DNA of 64,000 nt, taken from NCBI GenBank assembly GCA_037962975.1, contig CM075672.1, positions 126,404,001 through 126,468,000 of the forward strand. Reading direction: 5' to 3'. Of the stretch, positions 11,314-23,118 are shown in pieces. Made by a program: the position numbers and the translations under genes. The notes under the pieces were generated by a model. That model saw only the letters and a program-made list of their open reading frames with translations, was not told the DNA's origin and did no database searches. Numbering within the stretch: the first letter of the stretch is position 1; every line of letters starts with the position of its first letter. The stretch is from Clitoria ternatea (Eukaryota > Streptophyta > Magnoliopsida > Fabales > Fabaceae).

Positions 11314-12575
11314 TGTTAGGGAATCCCAAGTACATGAGCAACGGAAATACAAGGATTCCCATAGGATTTGTAAAGCGTCGTGTTTCAAAGCATAAGACAA
11401 ACACACAAAAAATTCATTTTTAGGATTACCTCTTGAAGAACACTGAAGCAGTCGTAGCCTCGTCCTTTAGGAGTCCACATGAGCACTTCCACCAGAATCA
11501 CAACACTTGCCAACTGCTAGTTTGATGGCGTGTAGCTCTTGCAAATTTTGCGAATTTATGTCTCTTTTTAGTGAACGGCCTATGAGTATCTTATGCTCTA
11601 ATTATAGGCATAGGTATGACCTAATTTATTCTCTCTAAAGAGTGGGCTCCTTACTCATTCTAAATGAGTTAGGCCTAACAGCGTTAATTTAGTCCAACTA
11701 AAATAAAACAAAACATTTTCTGATGGGCTTACTCTATGTGTGTGACCCTATAGGTAAAATACCTAGTCATATTAATAATAAATGATTTTATTATATGGTA
11801 ATTATTATTTAATATCATTATGTCCAAATATTATTTAATATCAACATAACCTATAAGTGATAATTATTTTATATGTTTGTTCCTTTTGTCACGATATCCT
11901 AATTGGGCTCAAGGCACGATCGCGTCATCCTTGTATGGCCCAATTTATTTTACTTGATACCGGAATAGACTTGATCCGAATAAATATCTAATATTTATTC
12001 TTTCTAGCATGGCCATGCATTTCCTTAGTCTCACTCTATCAAGTGGCCTACAGATATCACTCCTGTCATATAGGAGAGACAAATCCCAGTATAATTTATT
12101 CATTGCCTAATCACAACCTTTATAGTCCTCTTGTTACAAAAGACGTTTGATTATATTAAAACAACAAACTCCTAATGTAGGAATCGTAATGACTTCAGGT
12201 CGAAGGACTACATATACCATTATCACATTGAGGATCGTTTATGACATTCATGTAATCTTCCATGCAACGTTCTCATGGTGGGTCTGTCCAGTACATCATT
12301 ACTCTTAATGTGTACCGGTGTGAAGACTTGATATCATTTATTGTATAATTTGTGAGATCAGGTTATCAGTATACTCACACACTAGTCTCAATGTATTTAC
12401 ATGTCCCTATATAAATACTTGACTAGGGACATTTTAGGAATAACTTTTATATGACCTATTACTCCAAGGATAAATATGTTTTAAAACAATTTTAAATTGA
12501 AATACTTATTTTATTGATAAGCAGAAAAATGATACAAATGGAAAAGCATAAAAGCTCATAGTGCATCCACCAACA
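11314..12575 (-). repeat. 5' LTR of the nested copia
   Basis: Direct repeat of 5483-6776. The two differ by scattered substitutions and several indels, including a loss near 12090 relative to the other LTR, so the insertion is not recent. The outer end CACCAACA (plus sense) abuts the TTTAG duplication. Confidence 0.93.
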
Positions 12576-13635
12576 TTTAGAAACATGCTTGATAAAGATG
12601 GGAAACTTGTTAGGAACAAAGCCAGACTAGTTGCACAAAGATACAATCAGCAAGAAGGTATATACTTTATTGAAATTTTTACACCTGTAGCCAAACTTGA
12701 GGCTATCGGGATGCTTCTTGCATTTGTTGCCTTTAAGAATATAAAATTATATCAAATGGATGTTAAAAGTGCTTTTCTAAATGGTTTTATTGAAGATGAA
12801 GTCTTTGTAAAATAGCCTCCTAGGTTTGAAGACACATCTTTTCTAAACCATGTCTTCAAACTTAGTAAAGCAATGTATGGTCTGAAACAAGCATATAGAG
12901 CTTGGTATGACAGACTCAATACCTTTTTAATCTCAAAAGGCTTTACTAGAGGCAAGGTAGACACTACTTTATTTTGAAAAAACTTAAATAGACACTTTAT
13001 AATTATGCAAATATATATGGATGATATTGTTTTTGGTGCTACTGATGAAAGTCTATGCAAAGAGTTTTCTAAAATGATGCAGGCTAAATTTGAAATAATT
13101 ATGATAAGAGAACTTAAGTTCTTCCTAGGTCTGTAAATTAAACAGACTAAAGGTGTTATTTTTATCCATAAAAACAGACATCAAGGAGTTACTCAAAAAC
13201 TTTGAAATGGCTGATGTAAAGCCTATGAGTACTCCTATGCATCCCAATTGCATAATTAGTAAAGATGAGTCTAGTATTGTAGTTGATTAGATCTTATACA
13301 AAGGAATGATAGGATCACTATTGTATTTAACATCTAGCAGACTAAATATATTGTTCAATGTTTGTATGTATGTAAGATATAAGTCAGACCCCAAGGAATC
13401 AAACTTGTCTACAGTGAAGAGGATTCTGAGATATCTTGTAGGAACCACAAACCTTGGGCTATTCTATAAAAGGACATACTCATTCTCTTTATGTGTTTAT
13501 TATGATGCAAACTTTGCAAGAGACAAAGTTGATAGAAAAAATGCAAGTGGAGGATGCCACTTTCTAGGTTAAAGTCTAATCCCATGGGGAAGCAAAAAGC
13601 AGATTTCAATTGCACCATCTACAGTTGAGGCTGAG
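12576..13635 (+). pseudogene. Copia copy 1, part 2: RT and first part of RNase H
   Basis: After the nested element the frame resumes with the NKARLVAQ block, then YQMDVKSAFLNGF and the RT active-site block Y-M-D-D at 13014-13025. Stops interrupt it at 12813 (TAG), 13134 (TAA) and 13288 (TAG), all at codons that are Gln in copy 2. RNase H begins at about 13300 (GSLLYLTSSR, then the KRILRYL block) and is cut at 13635 inside the TVEAE block by another insertion. Reading resumes at 21008. Confidence 0.9.
13631..13635. repeat. CTGAG junction repeat (first of three)
   Basis: CTGAG of the RNase H gene precedes a TGAGACGCC LTR start. The same five bases follow the TGTTACA ends at 17503-17507 and 21003-21007; the copia gene resumes directly after the last. 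Confidence 0.85.
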
Positions 13636-13984
13636 TGAGACGCCCCAAAAACACGGGTAAATTTTTTATGATTTTAAAATCATTATTTAATGAAAAGAAA
13701 ATAAGTGGTGAAGTTTTCTAGTTCAACACCTGGATCTATAAAAGTCACTCACATATATGAAGATATGAGAGGGTAAGTTAAAAGATGATTTCATAATAAA
13801 CTTCTAATTAGAAACAACGGAAGAATTAATCAATTTAATTGTTGCATGATTGAATTTATAGGGAGAAGATTTCATAAGGTTTAGGGATCCATAATAGGTC
13901 CAAATTAATTTTAAGATAATGAAAGAAGGGGTTTAATGCAAAGGGAAATGCAATCATTTAAAACAAAGCAAATATGTACATTAG

Positions 13985-14500
13985 GATGCCACTCGCTTAA
14001 GCGAGTACTACATTCGCTTGAGCGAGCTCGCGTAGACACACTTGTACGAAAACAGGAAACGCTGAGTGAAACATCCTAGATTAAATGAAATTAAACCCGG
14101 GACAAAGAAAAGTTTTCCAAAATAATAAACCGAAATAGACCATAAAAGAACTGGGTGATATATGGAATGGAAGGCAAGGGAAAAACAAAGCACACATTCG
14201 GTAATTTAGCGGGAACACAATAGCTTAAGCCGGCCCAAACAGTACACCCTCGCTCAAGCGTGGTCCAACATCACTTGAGCGAGATATCACAAGGCAACAG
14301 TGGAAGACACATCAACGCCTAAGCGAATCCCACAGAACAACGCTCACTCGCTCGAGCAAGATCCAACACGCTAGAGCGAGACAACCCAACTCACTCGGTG
14401 AACACCCCATCGCTCAAGCGAAGAAACCAGAAGCCTTCACATCCATTCACACTCGCCGGAGCGAATCCTTCATTCGCTGAAGCGAGAAGCCACACTCGGC
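13985..14500. repeat. Array of CTCGCTYGAGCGAG palindromic words (first array)
   Basis: Around ten variants of ACTCGCTTAAGCGAGT, TTCGCTTGAGCGAG, CTCGCTCAAGCG, CTCGCTCGAGCAAG and similar, spaced about 20-60 bp apart in otherwise unrelated sequence. The ideal word CTCGCTCGAGCGAG is a perfect palindrome. Similar arrays lie at 17503-17950 and 60370-60870. Confidence 0.85.
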
Positions 14501-15400
14501 TATCCAAACACTCGGGATCAAGGAGTTCCATGTATTCGGGAACGACCCATCATATCATACTTAGTCATTTATTTCCTATCCTCAAGGGTCACATATATAA
14601 GATACACTCGGAAAATAATAATTATTCCACTCAGAATCTATAAACCTTCCTCGCTCGGGATATCTTCCAATCAAACACCACTCGGTGTATTTCAACCTCA
14701 ATTCGATCGGGAATGTATCCTACATCCATCACTCGGTATATTTCCACTTCTCTCACTCAGAGAACACCTGGACCTTCCTTCACTCAGAAAGGGGTCTCTA
14801 TAATCATTCATCACTTGGAATATTCTGGCCAGATTCACCCGGCATATACCATCTTATTCATTCGGGGAAAGCCATCAAGTTAAGTCCCACTTGGACTTAT
14901 TCAAATCTTAACCTCTTAGGGTATAGATCCCCATTCACTCAGATTATATATAACATTCATTTGGATTATATGTATATATCATACACTTAGAATTCATCCT
15001 AATCTAAACCATTACAACAACTTTTCCCCCGGAGGAGGTTCACACGGGATTTCCACTCGGGATATTCAACCCATTGCCCACTCGGGGTTTTACTCATATT
15101 TTTCACTCGGTAACAATCATTCCTAACATTACTCAGGAAATTCTCCCATTAAATCCCACACATAATAGGTTCATCAAAAGGGTTTCTCTTAGAATCCTTT
15201 TAAGTCTTCTCCACTCGGAAAAGAAGCCCAAACACTATAGTCCCACTCAGAATCATCAACTTAACACTATTTCACCCATCAACAATTCTCAAATAATTCA
15301 ACAACACTTCACAATCAATACAGTGTATGTTACTAATATAACCACACACATATATATATATGTAAACATACACTCGGATACTCATCATCCTAACATTATT
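14500..15400. repeat. Dispersed CACTCGG words
   Basis: More than fifteen copies of (T/C)CACTCGG or close variants, irregularly spaced, many followed by AATAT or GATATT. They give several small Ser/His-rich frames (14398-15433) that are not genes. The word is the same core as in the 3285-3590 minisatellite, although the two units are otherwise unalike. Confidence 0.75.
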
Positions 15401-16034
15401 CATTCACCAACACTTATTATTCGATGCAATTAACACCATACCCATGTAAAGTATATATATATATATATGTATACGTGTACTCGTCTACAACTCTGATAGG
15501 CATTGCTCATAAACGAAGATATTAAATTATCATATTACATGAGAGCCGGCCAAGGCTACACTGACTAAACATAATAAATACAATATAAACACTCAACAGT
15601 CGGAGTGCACCTCACTCGGACTTGAGGCCTTATCATCACTTCCAGGTCCGACCTGCACATACTGAAAAATGGTGTAGGGGTGAGCTTTTGCATATAAAAT
15701 GATAGTTATTGACTCGGATTATACCTTAATCCTCAATTATACAATTTACATGGCTCAATCCACAATAATATATACACTGCCATTCAATATAAGAGTCACA
15801 CAACATCATCTAATCGGAAATTGCACAATAACATACATTCTCAATCAGAACATCACATCGCACTTGGCAACAGCATCAATACATACATATTCATTCAATC
15901 GGAATTCACTCATACGACATTATCTAGTCGGAATTTACTCAAATCATTCAAATCCATGCAAATCATGTTAGTCTCAATAACAATGCTCTTACACACATGC
16001 ATGCGGATCCGACTTAACCAGTGATTTTAGTTGC

Positions 16035-16312
16035 AGATTCCTTCCCGACCCCTCGTCCACTAGCCCTTTCCATGTGGTACCAGTCACCCCGTGACGTCTC
16101 GAGACTTAACTCTAGCTCCGTCGGCTACCACGGGTCCTCATGGAACTAGCCAGGAATCCATGACTGAAAATCATCTCATATGGCTCCAGATTCCTTCCCG
16201 GCCCCTCGTCCACTAGCCCTTCATGTGTGGTACCGGTCACCTCGTGACGTCTCGAGACTTAACTCTAGCTCCGTCGGCTACCACGGGTCCTCATGGAACT
16301 AGCCAGGAATCT
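16035..16312. repeat. Tandem duplication, period 153 bp
   Basis: AGATTCCTTCCCG at 16035 recurs at 16188. The GTGACGTCTCGAGAC and CCACGGGTCCTCATGGAAC blocks repeat in step. The two copies are highly similar, so this event is much younger than the surrounding sequence or has been kept similar by exchange. Confidence 0.9.
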
Positions 16313-17502
16313 GGGAGTCATCTTATAGGGTTCCTGACCTTCCACGGGTCACCCTTTTCTCATATATGCAATCTCATGCAATTTCACAACAAGCATCCAA
16401 GCTTACCAAGTGCATTTCACGTAGCCATTAATAGATCACAACCGATTCAACACGACATTTAGATTCACTCGAAATTCCACAGTTCCATTACAGCATCACA
16501 TGCGTTTAGTCATAGTAACTTATAACAAGCAAATTAGGGTAACAATACTACAGCACATCCACTCGACATCTTTAATGAAATCAACATGCATTTTAACACA
16601 ACATTCCAAATGGAAATCATGTATCATCTCACATCTCACGTATACGGCAATCATAGTGACACTCTTATTTACAAGCATTCAGTCAGCATTCACAGAAATA
16701 TTAACATGCACTTATGGACGAAGTCACATAACACTAAACAGTTCACAGATACCACAAATCCGGGAGTTGCATGCACTATTACTTAATCACAACACAGCTA
16801 TCAACACATTTCACACATAACACATCATATTTAAACAAACACCCGGAACCCATCCATAAACCATGCATTTGACATGCAAGGCGCCCCCTACCTGCTGTCG
16901 GGGTTCAGAAGCTCTTCGGGTTACAATGTTGACCGATCGTTCCTTCTGTTACTCCTCTTCCAACAGCCTTCAAACTCAGCGTCGATTCTGGGCCAGAGTT
17001 GCCCCTTCCTCCAACGGATTCGTCTCCCCCACAGCTCTAAGGCACTTCCCAGTACAGCTTTCCAACTGGGACACTGACAACTCCAGGTGGAAGAAAAAGA
17101 TGGGGAAAGAAGGTGACAGAGAGGAAGAAGAGGACAAAGAGTGAAAACAGAACCGCGTCTTTGTTCCTCCCAGGAAAGCTCTCAACTCTTTCTCTGTTCC
17201 TTCCAAGCGGACGACGTGAATGAGGGTGAAGAAGAAGAGAAACAGTAGAAAAGAGGGAACCAGATGCATGCCCGAAGAAGGATGTCCAACGTGAATAATA
17301 TTGAGGGAAAGGGAGAGCTGAAGTTATTTTGTACCATCAGGGGCACATGCGTCCTTTCGCCTGGCATTATTATTATTATCATTATTTATTCAATTATTTC
17401 TAACCAATCAGCAATTAGTCTAATTAACCATTAATCTTAATTCTGTAATTAACCCTTAATTAATGGCTTAATCTCAATCTGTAAAAAAATCAGGATGTTA
17501 CA

Positions 17503-17950
17503 CTGAGCGAGGGAGAGTTTGAGCATCAGGGGGTCCCCCCATCTCGCTTGAGCGAGATTCGAAGGCCACAACTGAGCGAGCCAGTGAGATGCTTGATTGA
17601 AGGAGGAGAATTGCCTCAGGGGCCAATTTCGCTTGAGCGAGTTTCATCTCGCTTGAACGAGATTGCTCCTGCAACAACAGGGACTCACTGCCCGATTTTC
17701 GCTTGGACGAGGTAAGGCTCACCTGAGCGAAAATCGTCCAGTGTCCAATTCCCTCTCTCCCCGCTTGAGCGAGTCCCAGACCAAGGCCACTTTACCCGAG
17801 CAAAAATGGTCCAGTGACCAACCACTGATTCTAGCCGAGTCTCACTTGGGCGAGAAGGCTATTCGCTTGAGTGAATTTCGGCCAGTGACCACACCCCTGT
17901 CTCACAAGGGTCTCGCTCGAGCGAGACAACCACTCGCTTGAGCGAGTTCT
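17503..17950. repeat. Second CTCGCTTGAGCGAG array
   Basis: At least ten variants of CTCGCTTGAGCGAG, GAGCGAG or CTCGCTCGAGCGAG. It sits in unit B right next to unit A, which carries the first array. The intervening text is unlike that of the first array, so the words, not the whole segments, are what is shared. Confidence 0.85.
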
Positions 17951-20900
17951 ACAGAACCTGTGCAGAAACGTGAAATTTACACAACATGGCATATCAATTT
18001 CCATTTACTCCAAAATTAACCTATCCTAATGCATTATTTACACTTTATTATGCATTTACAAGTCCTCCAAATTATCCTTACACTTCAAGAACCAACTACA
18101 TTATTTATATGCATGGAGTCGAAACTAATTCTACAAAATTTCATAAAATTCTCTAGGTTGTGAAGCAGTTCATTCGTCCATGAAATTAAACATCATCAAA
18201 TATCATAATTCATCATCTTACATCATTTGGGTCATAAATGAAAATTGGCCATGCACACCAAGGTCCAATTTTCCTCCATGACCATCAAAATCATCATCAC
18301 TAATCTAAATAACAAAATAAGCATTCATATACATCATATGCTATGCAAAAATCTAGATTTCACCAGCCAAGGCACTTCCTATACCACGATTTACCTTCTC
18401 AACCAAAATTCATTTCAAAATATCCACTCTTCCCATAAATGCCCTGCATCACAAGTATAAAAATGGACAACATGGGAGAGTGAGTCATACATTCCAAAAG
18501 GATGAATATGAATACCATGTGATTATGTACATATGCATTTAAACATGTATACTTTGCATACACATATCATCTCATTCCTCGTTATATCATTATCACGCAC
18601 ATACCATAACGTCATTTTAAATCAAGCAAGGTATACAAGCATATACATAATCAAGTCCTGCAACATTGGACTATCACACAATACATCATTTTACATAAAT
18701 TATTATTAGGTATTCATATCTTCATGTTGTCTTAACGTATTATATCATCTCCAATACATCCATCATCATAATTCATCTCCTTTGGCACACTTCCTTGCTA
18801 TATGCAAATGCTCTTAAGCTAATGCATATGCACAATGGGATATATCAACAATTACAGATCTGACTATGGGATATAAACACTAAATTTGTGGGTTTCAGGT
18901 ATGATCATCTAACCATACCCCTACTGCAGTAGTAAAATGTGTACACTTATTCTTAAGTTTGCATGCATTCATCAATTATTTTACTAGTACCAAACCGCAT
19001 CGCCCATCTTGTAACACCTGATCATTTTCACCATGACCGCGGTATACAACTTACTCAACATATGGTGTTGCGGGCCAACCATGATTTATATCATGACAGC
19101 TATGATCCCAAGGACCACCGGGGACACCTGCTCATCAAGAGCCACCTCCCACAAGGGTCAACCACATGTGGCTCCCTGTAGCACAACATAGGCAGCTTCG
19201 TGACTTACACATCGAGTCACAGGGGAAATACAAACTGCTTGTGCACAGAGCCACCCTCCTACTGGGCCAACCAGGGGAATCCCCTCAAATTCCAACACCG
19301 GCAGCTATGTAGTATGCCATGGATGCAAATGCCAATCATATGCATTTCTCACTCTATGCCTCCTATACATGCCACTCATCAACATCATCATCAACTCCAA
19401 TACCAATATCACCATAAGGTTTTTAGTGGATTCATTATTGTTGGTTATTCTTGTTAGTTTAAATCTTTGTGTGGCATTTTTGATAGTCTCATTCATATTA
19501 TTCAATTTCATCATCAATACAAAGACCTTAATTATTCTCTATCAAACATCATCAACATTCATTATACACTTACGGTGGATATGTACATCAGCACATAACA
19601 TCAACCAATTTACGCCACCATATAACACACCAGAATTATTCTAAATGCATCAAGCATGTTGCCAAAACACATCATCAACATCATATAGCACTCTAAGCAA
19701 GGCAAACATGCATATCAATATATACGACAATCATATACCATTCAAAATTCATGCATTTAGAACATAAGACTCCTCTCCTACCTCAAGAGAAGAATTCTGA
19801 TTGATAAGACGCACCCGCCTTGTCATTCGGAATGGATCCTACATAATTATACATATAAAATCCTAATCAATCAACCAATTAAGACATCATTTCAATTCTA
19901 TTTAATCATAATCATATCCATAAATTCCTAACATGTTTAAGACATGTACTAAATGTCATTTTCATTATTTTGTTAGGCTTCGGGAATTCCTTCCCACCAA
20001 GCCACATTCATTAAATTCAATGGCTCCAAAACAATCATAGCCCCAACCTTCACAAAATACCACACCAATTAATGCCCATACACCCAATTGCTTGCATTTA
20101 CTCTCAATCACACTTTCCAACCAATATTCATAACTTTCCCCAATTTGTAAAAGCTAGGGTTTCTCTAAAATCCAACAACACACATTAAAGCATCATTATT
20201 CTTCATCACCTTCCAACCATAAATGTACCAACCATCATTAATATCATTTAAAGATTGCATTTATGTCACCCACCTTAGGGTTTATGCATTAAATGCTCTC
20301 TTCAACCACCCATCTACATACATTGCTCCCCCAAAGCATAATGATGCATGTACATGGAAACAACCTCAACAAAATTGGTGAGTATATCTTACCTCACACC
20401 CAAAACGAAATGGGTTTTCAAGGGAGAGAAAGGCCACATGAAAATGAGAAGAAGAAAAGAGAAAGAACTTCAATCTCCTAGCTTGCTCCAAGGATGAAAT
20501 TGAGAGGGAGAGGGAGGTCACCACCTTAGCTTAGGGTTTTGGGAAGAGAAAAGGGGAAAAATGAAGAAGGAATAAAGAGAAAAAGAAGTGAAGTATTTTT
20601 CCCTTCTTTCCTTCAGCATACACACGAGAATAGAAGGGAAAATTGGGTTTTTGGTTTTAATTTTAGTCATCTCATTAAAGGATTCATCATTTTATGACCA
20701 ACAAGATCTTTATTTGGGCTTAATAGTTTATCTAAAAATTATTCCAAATATATTTTCAGACTCCCAATATTATTCTTAACAGCCCTGACCAATATCATCC
20801 CAATCGGAGATATTTGGTCTGACACCTATATTCCAATTGGGCTTATTTTCAGCTTAATTGGCCTCAATAAATCACCAACAGTGCCTAAAAATCTTAATTT

Positions 20901-21002
20901 TTTATTTCCAATATGCTGGGACATTAAATAATTTACATTCAAATTGGTCAATATTTATTTTCCTTGATTTAATCCTCTATTTTAAAATTTTGGGATGTTA
21001 CA
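17503..21002 (-). mobile_element. LTR-type unit B (gypsy-like), right end TGTTACA with CTGAG flank, left end truncated
   Basis: Read on the minus strand from 21002 it starts TGTAACATCCCAAAATTTT and aligns by eye with the 3' LTR of the chromovirus at 55756-58620. Shared blocks include the 'phase' around GGTGATTTATTGAG, the TTGGGAGTCTGAA block and a conserved block at about 18960-19160 with ACCGCATCGCCCATCTTG. It is therefore a chromovirus-type LTR. Its left (LTR 3') end is not a TG; it abuts unit A at CTGAG. No coding sequence is present. Confidence 0.75.
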
Positions 21003-21345
21003 CTGAGTACATATTTGTAGCTAGTTGTTGCTCTCAACTTCTTTGGATGAAGAATCATCTTGAAGACTACTCCATCAAGGAATGAGAGATACCAGTGTTT
21101 TACGACAACACAAGTGCCATCAATCTGTCAAAGAAACCCATCTAGCTTTCAAAAGCTAAGCACATAGAAGTGAAGTACCATTTTATAAGAGATTATATGC
21201 AAAAAGGAGTTCTGGATATGAAGTTTGTTCACATAGACCATCAATAGGCAAACATCTTTACTAAGCCTCTAGATTAGGCCAGGTTTGCTTTTATCAAGCA
21301 CAATTTGAATTTAAGAAATATTGCTTGATTAAGTCTACCTTAATT
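21003..21345 (+). pseudogene. Copia copy 1, part 3: RNase H C-terminus
   Basis: The frame resumes with the CCSQLLWMK, DNTSAI and KHIEVKYHF blocks and the ADIFTKPL-like end, matching copy 2 at 46800-47135. Stops are present (TGA at about 21082, TAG at about 21143). Together with 12576-13635 it gives a complete but broken RNase H. Confidence 0.9.
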
Positions 21346-21801
21346 ATGCTAAGTTTGTTGCATGATTAAATATTTTATATGTTTACATGTTATATGCTAA
21401 GTCTATGTGTATAAATGTTAAGTCTGTGTCTAGGTATCTTTATACTTATATGATGTATATGTCTTAATCCATAAGAGTTAAGTCTGCTCTTTTTTAAATA
21501 CTAAGAGATTAAATCATCAGGGCCTATTTTTTTAACCGTTTCACCTTTTAAGCCCATTAACTTTGAAATGTACGTACGTGGCAAAGTTATTGCTTTTGTG
21601 TAACTGTATCTGAACCATTTTTCTCTCTCCTCTCTTTGTTGTAGTCTTTTCCTTTTAAATACATGTTTATGTATTTTTTTTTCCTTTTTTGTAACTTTTC
21701 ATTTCCACAAGTTTTCCCTTTCTCTTTGTTCTTTGTTTTGTGATAAACCTGTCCTAAACCCTAAAAATCTTTTCACCTTCTCCTAATCTCAACCTTCATC
21801 A
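21346..21801 (+). other. Spacer between pol and the extra ORF
   Basis: AT-rich, with repeated TAAGTCT(G/A) steps and a pyrimidine-rich stretch (21620-21740) before the ATG at 21802. No frame of interest. Copy 2 has a comparable spacer at 47136-47458. Confidence 0.6.
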
Positions 21802-22677
21802 ATGGTTGTCAACTACACTATAGAAGATATAGTGAAGTCTACCTACTTTCTCTCTCTCCAACATAAAATGGAAGGAAGAGATGTCACTATGGAGCTTAAA
21901 GGGATTGGCTGGACTGAGTTCTACACTGATAGGCAACCATTCTCTCCCTCTCTGGTCTTGGAGTTTTAGAAGTTTGTCCTAGTGGACAAGACTAGGTTCA
22001 TCATCACTGGAAACCTCAAGGGAAAATAGATAGAGGTTTTTAAGGATATAATTGCTATAGTATGTGAGTTTACACCTGAAGGAATGATGTACATGGATGA
22101 TTTTAAAGAGTCTGTGATTATTGTTGGTGCTATGAATAAGGTTCTCGATAGTAAGGCTAACCCATCATGCAAGACCTTTGGGTCTCTCCTTCCTCTCATG
22201 CCAATTGAAGATGTCCTACTCAACATCTCTCTCACCTCACCTTAAGACTATGCCATGTTTTGTCATCTAAGTCAGGAGCAACAAAGGATCAAATTTTCTA
22301 AGGAATAGGGAATATTTCCTTAGTCTCTCAGTGATTTTTCTTCAAGCTTCATACTACTCGACAAGAAGATTTTGATAGCACTAGACTATCTTTTCCCTCC
22401 ATTTTGTATCTACCAAAGGATAGGAAAAAGAAGCCTCTCCCTCACAAGTCTAACTTCTTCACCTTACCCTGGCATGAACCCAGACCCAAAGAGCTATCCA
22501 AGGTTGCTCTCTGGCGTTTGGTGTCTGCCCTTGAGCCTCACGAGGACCGTTCCTGGGATATGTGGAATCACATCGTGTGAAATACAGGAAGTTACTCCAT
22601 CTCTAAGGAAGATTCTTTTTCAGTTGGGTTCTTCTTTTTTAGGGATGATGACAATTCTAATTTTATTTTACTAAGTC
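21802..22677 (+). pseudogene. Extra ORF downstream of pol (copy 1)
   Basis: From the ATG at 21802 a frame with few stops runs to about 22245 and fragments continue to 22674. It shares spaced motifs with copy 2 (47459-47819): GRD near residue 25, then P(F/Y)SP(S/T)LVL(E/D)F-stop, VDK, LKGK and Y(M/V)D(D/N)F. Both copies have TAG at the same codon after LVLxF. Sireviruses often carry an env-like or other ORF here; the pattern also recalls a domain found in plant retroelements and annotated as 'putative plant transposon protein'. I do not see a signal peptide or transmembrane segment in the alignable part, so env-like function is not supported. Confidence 0.65.
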
Positions 22678-23118
22678 CTGTAATTATCTATTTTTTATTT
22701 TAATGAAAAGTCTATTATAAAAAGTCTTTATTTTGATTTTTTATGCTCTGAAGATTATATGCTCTGATCATTATAAATCTAATATATCTATCTATGTTTT
22801 GCTCTGATCATTTATTTTTTAAGTATCCTCTGATCCATCTTTTATGCTCTGATCATTTTGGTGACTACTTTGACCATTAAAGTCTATATTACATATTTTC
22901 TCTAGTTATTGTTTAAGTCATTAGTTCTATGTGAGCTCTGATCTTTTGAGTCTCCTCTAATCTCAATATGTTGAAATGCATGTATGTCTTCAGTCTTTGA
23001 TTTCATGACATCATGTGTAGTTTGATGATTTATTAGTCTCTCTCTAGAATAATTTTTCTTATCACAGATTCTATTTAATAAAATACTTGATGTCTGACAT
23101 TAACAAATAAAGGGAGAT
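22678..23118 (+). other. 3' untranslated region and polypurine tract of copy 1
   Basis: Contains several near-repeats of 'GCTCTGATCATTTT' (22745-22990). It ends in AAATAAAGGGAGAT (23105-23118), a purine tract just before the LTR TG. Copy 2 has AAATAGGGGGAGAT at the matching site (59151-59164), the GGGGGAGA type I associate with Sireviruses. Confidence 0.8.

Larger units (their letters stand above)
5483..12575 (-). mobile_element. Complete nested Ty1/copia retrotransposon with both LTRs, minus strand
   Basis: About 7.1 kb, bounded by 5-bp TTTAG duplications and two LTRs of about 1.29 and 1.26 kb with TGTTGG...CTAACA ends (minus-strand sense). PBS, gag, protease, integrase and RNase H occur in that order on the minus strand, which is Ty1/copia order (integrase before RNase H). 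The RT domain is absent and every reading frame is broken, so it cannot be autonomous. LTRs of the same family occur at 47820-48980 (truncated) and 50551-51834 (solo). Confidence 0.93.
13636..17502 (-). mobile_element. Long solo-LTR-like unit A (3.87 kb), TGAGACGCC...ATGTTACA, flanked by CTGAG
   Basis: It has TG...CA ends, CTGAG on both sides and no recognisable coding, which suggests a long solo LTR or LARD-type unit. The end reading TGTAACATCC on the minus strand resembles the LTR starts at 21002, 48981 and 55756, so I infer minus orientation. It carries arrays of CTCGCTYGAGCGAG words, dispersed CACTCGG words and a 153-bp tandem duplication. The ORFs at 16863-17382 lie in a GC-richer part and look like chance frames. 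Confidence 0.7.

Noticed and set aside
13985..14500. CRISPR-like array of spaced repeats
   Set aside because: Spacing is irregular, words vary and are palindromic, and the setting is a plant retroelement; no cas genes.
14398..15433. Three ORFs of 81-119 codons
   Set aside because: Ser/His/Asn-rich frames from dispersed CACTCGG words in an LTR; no domain and no conservation seen.
16863..17382. Cluster of ORFs on both strands, one with a Lys/Glu-rich end
   Set aside because: GC-richer part of LTR unit A; frames overlap on both strands and match nothing I know.
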